From Amorphochlora amoebiformis (taxonomy: Eukaryota > Cercozoa > Chlorarachniophyceae), in contig BAAHQB010000073.1 of the NCBI GenBank assembly GCA_054601695.1, forward strand, positions 248,001 to 312,000: a stretch of 64,000 nt of DNA, in the 5' to 3' direction. Below, piece after piece: positions 44,854 to 64,000 of the stretch. The notes under the pieces are model-generated. The model was not told the DNA's origin. It was given only the letters and a program-made list of their open reading frames with translations, and searched no databases. The position numbers and the translations under genes are program-made. Position 1 is the first letter of the stretch. Every line of letters starts with the position of its first letter.

Positions 44854-45040
44854 TATATACACATATATATATATATATATATTTATACACATATATACAT
44901 GTATACATATACATTTATATGTATATATGTATTTTGATATAAATCCGTAAGAACATACAAATAGAGTTAATCTCAATTGAAAGGGTATTGTCGACACGTG
45001 GAAGGACATATAAACATGTCTATACCTCACAATATACACG

Positions 45041-45099
<59 letters not shown>

Positions 45100-45221
45100 C
45101 TATTCCACAAAACCTGGTCGGTCTTCGGATGAGTGGCAGATACATTAAGGGGAGGGGAGGGAGGGGGGGGAGGGTGTCGGGTGTCGGGTTTCTTCTTGCG
45201 AGGGCGAATCATAGATACCAT
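36752..45221 (-). CDS. Armadillo-repeat protein, about 14 exons
   Basis: Exons: 45221-45114 (or to 45144), 43936-43879, 43428-43355, 43206-43150, 42426-42373, 41436-41398, 41241-41181, 40684-40658, 39218-39176, 38512-38414, 38034-37984, 37786-37713, 36951-36901, 36826 to about 36752. The first exon starts [11 protein letters not shown] then a proline run. Following exons give ARM helices: [143 protein letters not shown]. Phases agree except between the 40684-40658 exon and 39218, where one nucleotide is missing, so that 27-nt exon may be wrong or a micro-exon is unseen. Likely a protein-protein interaction scaffold. Which ARM subfamily I cannot say. Confidence 0.85.
37070..37375. repeat. (ATAAT)n-type pentanucleotide satellite
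   Basis: TAATATAATATAATATAA units, with single changes, in the intron between ARM exons 12 and 13. Confidence 0.95.
38135..38170 (-). repeat. Partial copy of ARM exon 11, acceptor side
   Basis: TGATAG then GCTGGTGACGCCGTTAGTGC, against the real exon 38034-37984 (GTCAG then GCTGGTGACACGGTTAGCGC). It lies upstream in the gene and reads [11 protein letters not shown]. Confidence 0.88.
40310..40860. repeat. TTAGGG telomere-type array surrounding a small ARM exon
   Basis: TTAGGG units, several stretches perfect, on the plus strand, i.e. CCCTAA on the coding strand. The 27-nt candidate exon at 40684-40658 sits inside. Confidence 0.95.
41750..42310 (-). repeat. Three partial copies of ARM exon 5, donor side
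   Basis: The real exon 42426-42373 ends CTGCGGAATCTAGCGTATGA, CGATTCTCAC and then GTAACA. Copies at about 42298-42270 (ending CTCAG|GTAACA), 42060-42032 and 41790-41752 retain the GCGTATGACGAT core or close variants. All are downstream in the gene, with TA arrays between. The flank CTCTCTTGCAGGGGTGT is also duplicated at about 42240 and 42345. Confidence 0.85.
43450..43625. repeat. GA-rich tract in an ARM intron
   Basis: GAGAGGAG/GAAGGAG repeats next to telomere-type TTAGGG units at 43435-43460; on the sense (minus) strand this is a pyrimidine tract ahead of nothing coding. A similar tract lies at 41270-41375. Confidence 0.85.
43774..43800 (-). repeat. Partial copy of ARM exon 2, donor side
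   Basis: CAAATCCCTATTTGGTATATA against the real exon end CCAAATCCTTATTCGGTATATA at 43892-43871. It is downstream in the gene. Confidence 0.85.
44390..44505 (-). repeat. Dispersed repeat, copy B (inverted relative to 26077)
   Basis: TAGTACCGGTTACTACCGG, then CGATCTCC and CTCCAGCGATCTCCAGC in the same order as the reverse complement of 26105-26195. It lies in the first large ARM intron. Confidence 0.65.
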
Positions 45222-45326
45222 CTGCACATATATATATATATATATATATATTTACATGTATGTATTATATGTGTTTTCATCTGTATTATATATAATACAT
45301 ATATATATATATATATATACATACGT

Positions 45327-45380
<54 letters not shown>

Positions 45381-45487
45381 AGGCATATATATACATATAT
45401 ATGCACATATACACATATACATATATATATATATATATATGAAAAAGTATTTATATGTATCCATATGATTTGTATCTCTATGTTTAG

Positions 45488-45553
45488 CTACTGTATGACA
45501 TATGTAACATATATTAGATATATACATATTCATCTATGTATACATAGTATTAT

Positions 45554-45600
<47 letters not shown>

Positions 45601-45895
45601 AAAATATGTATATCTATGTATATTTTCATATCTGTTATTTTTATAATTATATTTTTATATTATTTACACATATAAATGTAGATATATCTGTATATTACAT
45701 AAATATATGTATTTGTATATATTGATTCGATACCTTTAGATGCTCTAACAATTCCATTTGTAGATCACGTGACTCCTCCACTGTTGAATTTTTGTGGTGT
45801 GCATTAAAGCATTCATTAAATACATATGTGCATACAAACTTACATATATGTGTATTCTATACATATATATATATATATATATATATTTCGGTAAT

Positions 45896-45927
<32 letters not shown>

Positions 45928-46067
45928 GTTAGATATGAACGTACATATATTATATATATATATATTGTATATATATTATTTGTACAACCCTACCTGTTCT
46001 GACGTGGTTTACGTCCAAGAACCACCTCAGCTTTTTCATTCCAACTCTGTAAAAACCACTTAAATAT

Positions 46068-46100
<33 letters not shown>

Positions 46101-46144
46101 GTATATATGATGCGTTTATCTAGTATGTACATATACAGGCACAA

Positions 46145-46187
<43 letters not shown>

Positions 46188-46203
46188 TTATATAATATAT
46201 ATA

Positions 46204-46275
<72 letters not shown>

Positions 46276-46310
46276 TATATTATATATATATATATATATA
46301 ATATATAATT

Positions 46311-46369
<59 letters not shown>

Positions 46370-46714
46370 GTATTATACATTCATTAAAAACACAGACTAA
46401 GACAGGATATTTACAAGCCATACTTGACATGGTTAAGCTTATATAGTAGGATCAAAATGGGGAGACGATGAGGGAAGAGAAGGAGAAAGGAGAGGGGAAG
46501 AGAAAGAGAGGAAGTTCGAGCAGACAGGGCGAAAGAAAAAGAGCGCCAGGGAAAAAAGATCAAGAGAGAAACAGGAGGGAGAGAGAAAAGCGAGAGTAAG
46601 AGACAAAGAGACGAAGGAAGAAGTAGAAACCGCGGAGGTATGTACTATTTCAATACCAACCTCTAAGATGGGATTTGTAGATAAATCTCTCACTGCTTCC
46701 GACGAAAGATACAT
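45488..46714 (-). CDS. Possible 59-aa protein, five small exons
   Basis: Exons 46714-46661 ([18 protein letters not shown]), 46437-46415, 46046-45994 ([11 protein letters not shown]), 45780-45734 ([15 protein letters not shown]), then an AG directly followed by TAG at 45490-45488. All phases agree. The product would be a small, helical, mixed-charge protein. I do not recognise it. The 23-nt second exon and a terminal exon that supplies only the stop are weak points; the third and fourth exons are the best supported. Its start lies 338 bp from the divergent ADCK1-like start, with a CT-rich (minus sense) tract in its first intron. Confidence 0.45.
46460..46625. repeat. GA-rich tract
   Basis: AGGGAAGAGAAGGAGAAAGG-type purine run in the first intron of the possible small gene at 45488-46714. 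Confidence 0.85.
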
Positions 46715-47052
46715 GAGCAAAAACCACAAAAATCACAAAAACAATATACGTTCCGGATCATAGGTCAATTCTCGCGGTACTATGTGTATCCGAGGTGAAT
46801 GTATAGGTGAGTATACATGTTTACCAGTAAATTTAGTATTTCATCAACGTCTTCGTGTCCTGTGCATTCAGCGTGACAGAAATGCTCAGCTTGCACGTGC
46901 CGGGAAAGAACGATTGATGATTAAGGATTATTTTGGGATAAAGTGCCAGGAAATATTCTGAAGTGGAAGCCCATATATATATTCCAAAGCGAAAACGTAA
47001 TCAGAGAAATTAAAATAGCGTCCAGAAACCCGTCACCCTTCGTGACAAGGCC
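46715..47052. promoter_or_regulatory. Divergent intergenic region upstream of the ADCK1-like gene
   Basis: Non-repetitive, free of TA arrays, between two candidate start codons on opposite strands. No specific element is recognisable. Confidence 0.4.
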
Positions 47053-63222
<16,170 letters not shown>

Positions 63223-63397
63223 GTTAATATATATATATATATATATATATAAATATATATATATAAATATGTATATATATATATATATATAATATAATAT
63301 AATATACATTATGGATGTATTAATTAAATATATACATTATAATATATGTATATATATATATATACAGATGTATATATATATATATATATTGTATATG

Positions 63398-63431
<34 letters not shown>

Positions 63432-63462
63432 GTATGTGTATGTGTATATATCAATACATATG

Positions 63463-63503
<41 letters not shown>

Positions 63504-63614
63504 GCAATATGTGCATATATATATATATATATATATATACCTATATGTATATATATATATACATATATTATATATATATATACAATTCTAACACTTACCT
63601 AAAAACATACCCAC

Positions 63615-64000
63615 CTATCCCTTACACTAACCCTAACCCAAACCCTAACCCTAACCCTAACCCTACCCTAACCCTAACCCTAACCCTTGCCCTAATCTTA
63701 ACCTCAACCCCAGTCCTTACCCTAACCCTCACTCTAACCCAATCCTTACCCCAACAAACGCTGGCCTTACCCTAACACTAGCCTTGCACTAACGCTAGCC
63801 GTACCCGAACCCAACCCTAGCCTTAGCCTAGCCCTAAGCATGTTAGGGTAAGGATTAGAGGGCGAGGGCTAGGCATTAGATTAAAAGTCAGGGTTAGGTA
63901 AGGGTTAGAGGGCTAGGTTTGTGTTAGGTTAAAGATTAGGTTTAGGGTTAGCATAAGGTTTAGGGTAAGGATTAAGGCTAGGGTCAGGTTACGGTAATAT
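63615..64000. repeat. Telomere-type array at the right edge
   Basis: CCCTAA-like units to about 63830, then TTAGGG-like units to the end. The CCCTAA-to-TTAGGG order and the ADCK1 exon at 63190-63222 upstream argue that this too is intronic rather than a chromosome end. Confidence 0.85.

Overview
This is nuclear DNA of a eukaryote, probably a protist or alga. It has canonical GT-AG introns, no bacterial operon logic, long (TA)n, (CT)n and (GA)n microsatellites, and degenerate TTAGGG/CCCTAA telomere-type arrays that lie inside the window. Almost all long open frames are translated microsatellite ([18 protein letters not shown]). The genes are broken into many short exons of 27-360 nt set in a sea of repeats. 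I found them by reading short GC-balanced islands and checking that splice phases chain in frame.

Layout from left to right. (1) 8306 down to 330, minus: molybdenum cofactor sulfurase, NifS-like half, running off the left edge. (2) 8347-11697, plus: a protein joining two cold-shock domains, a Schlafen-type AlbA_2 domain, a coiled coil, an SRGR-repeat tail and a UBA-like end; it is head-to-head with gene 1. (3) 12750-13240: possible small gene. (4) 22778 down to 14431, minus: complete MEMO1 homologue, 13 exons, 311 aa. (5) 23364-33251, plus: complete GT2 glycosyltransferase of the TIGR04283 type, 10 exons, 236 aa over 9.9 kb, head-to-head with MEMO1. (6) 35090 down to 33986, minus: C-terminal exons of an unrecognised protein. 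(7) 45221 down to about 36750, with a possible tail exon to 35742, minus: armadillo-repeat protein. (8) 46714 down to 45488, minus: possible 59-aa protein. (9) 47053 to at least 63222, plus: ADCK1-like UbiB/ABC1 kinase, running off the right edge.

The main finding is the architecture. Introns range from compact (51-77 nt, cold-shock half of gene 2) to bloated (hundreds to about 3,000 nt) with TA microsatellite and telomere-like DNA. Many exons have one edge, with its flanking intron, tandemly duplicated nearby in the same orientation, giving decoy half-exons with intact or decayed splice sites. Telomere-like CCCTAA repeats on the sense strand directly form several 3' splice-site regions. A separate 43-bp motif recurs four times inside telomere-like blocks. 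The genes have unrelated functions (molybdenum cofactor, RNA binding, redox/metal, glycosyl transfer, mitochondrial kinase-like). The shared theme is their intron structure, not a pathway.
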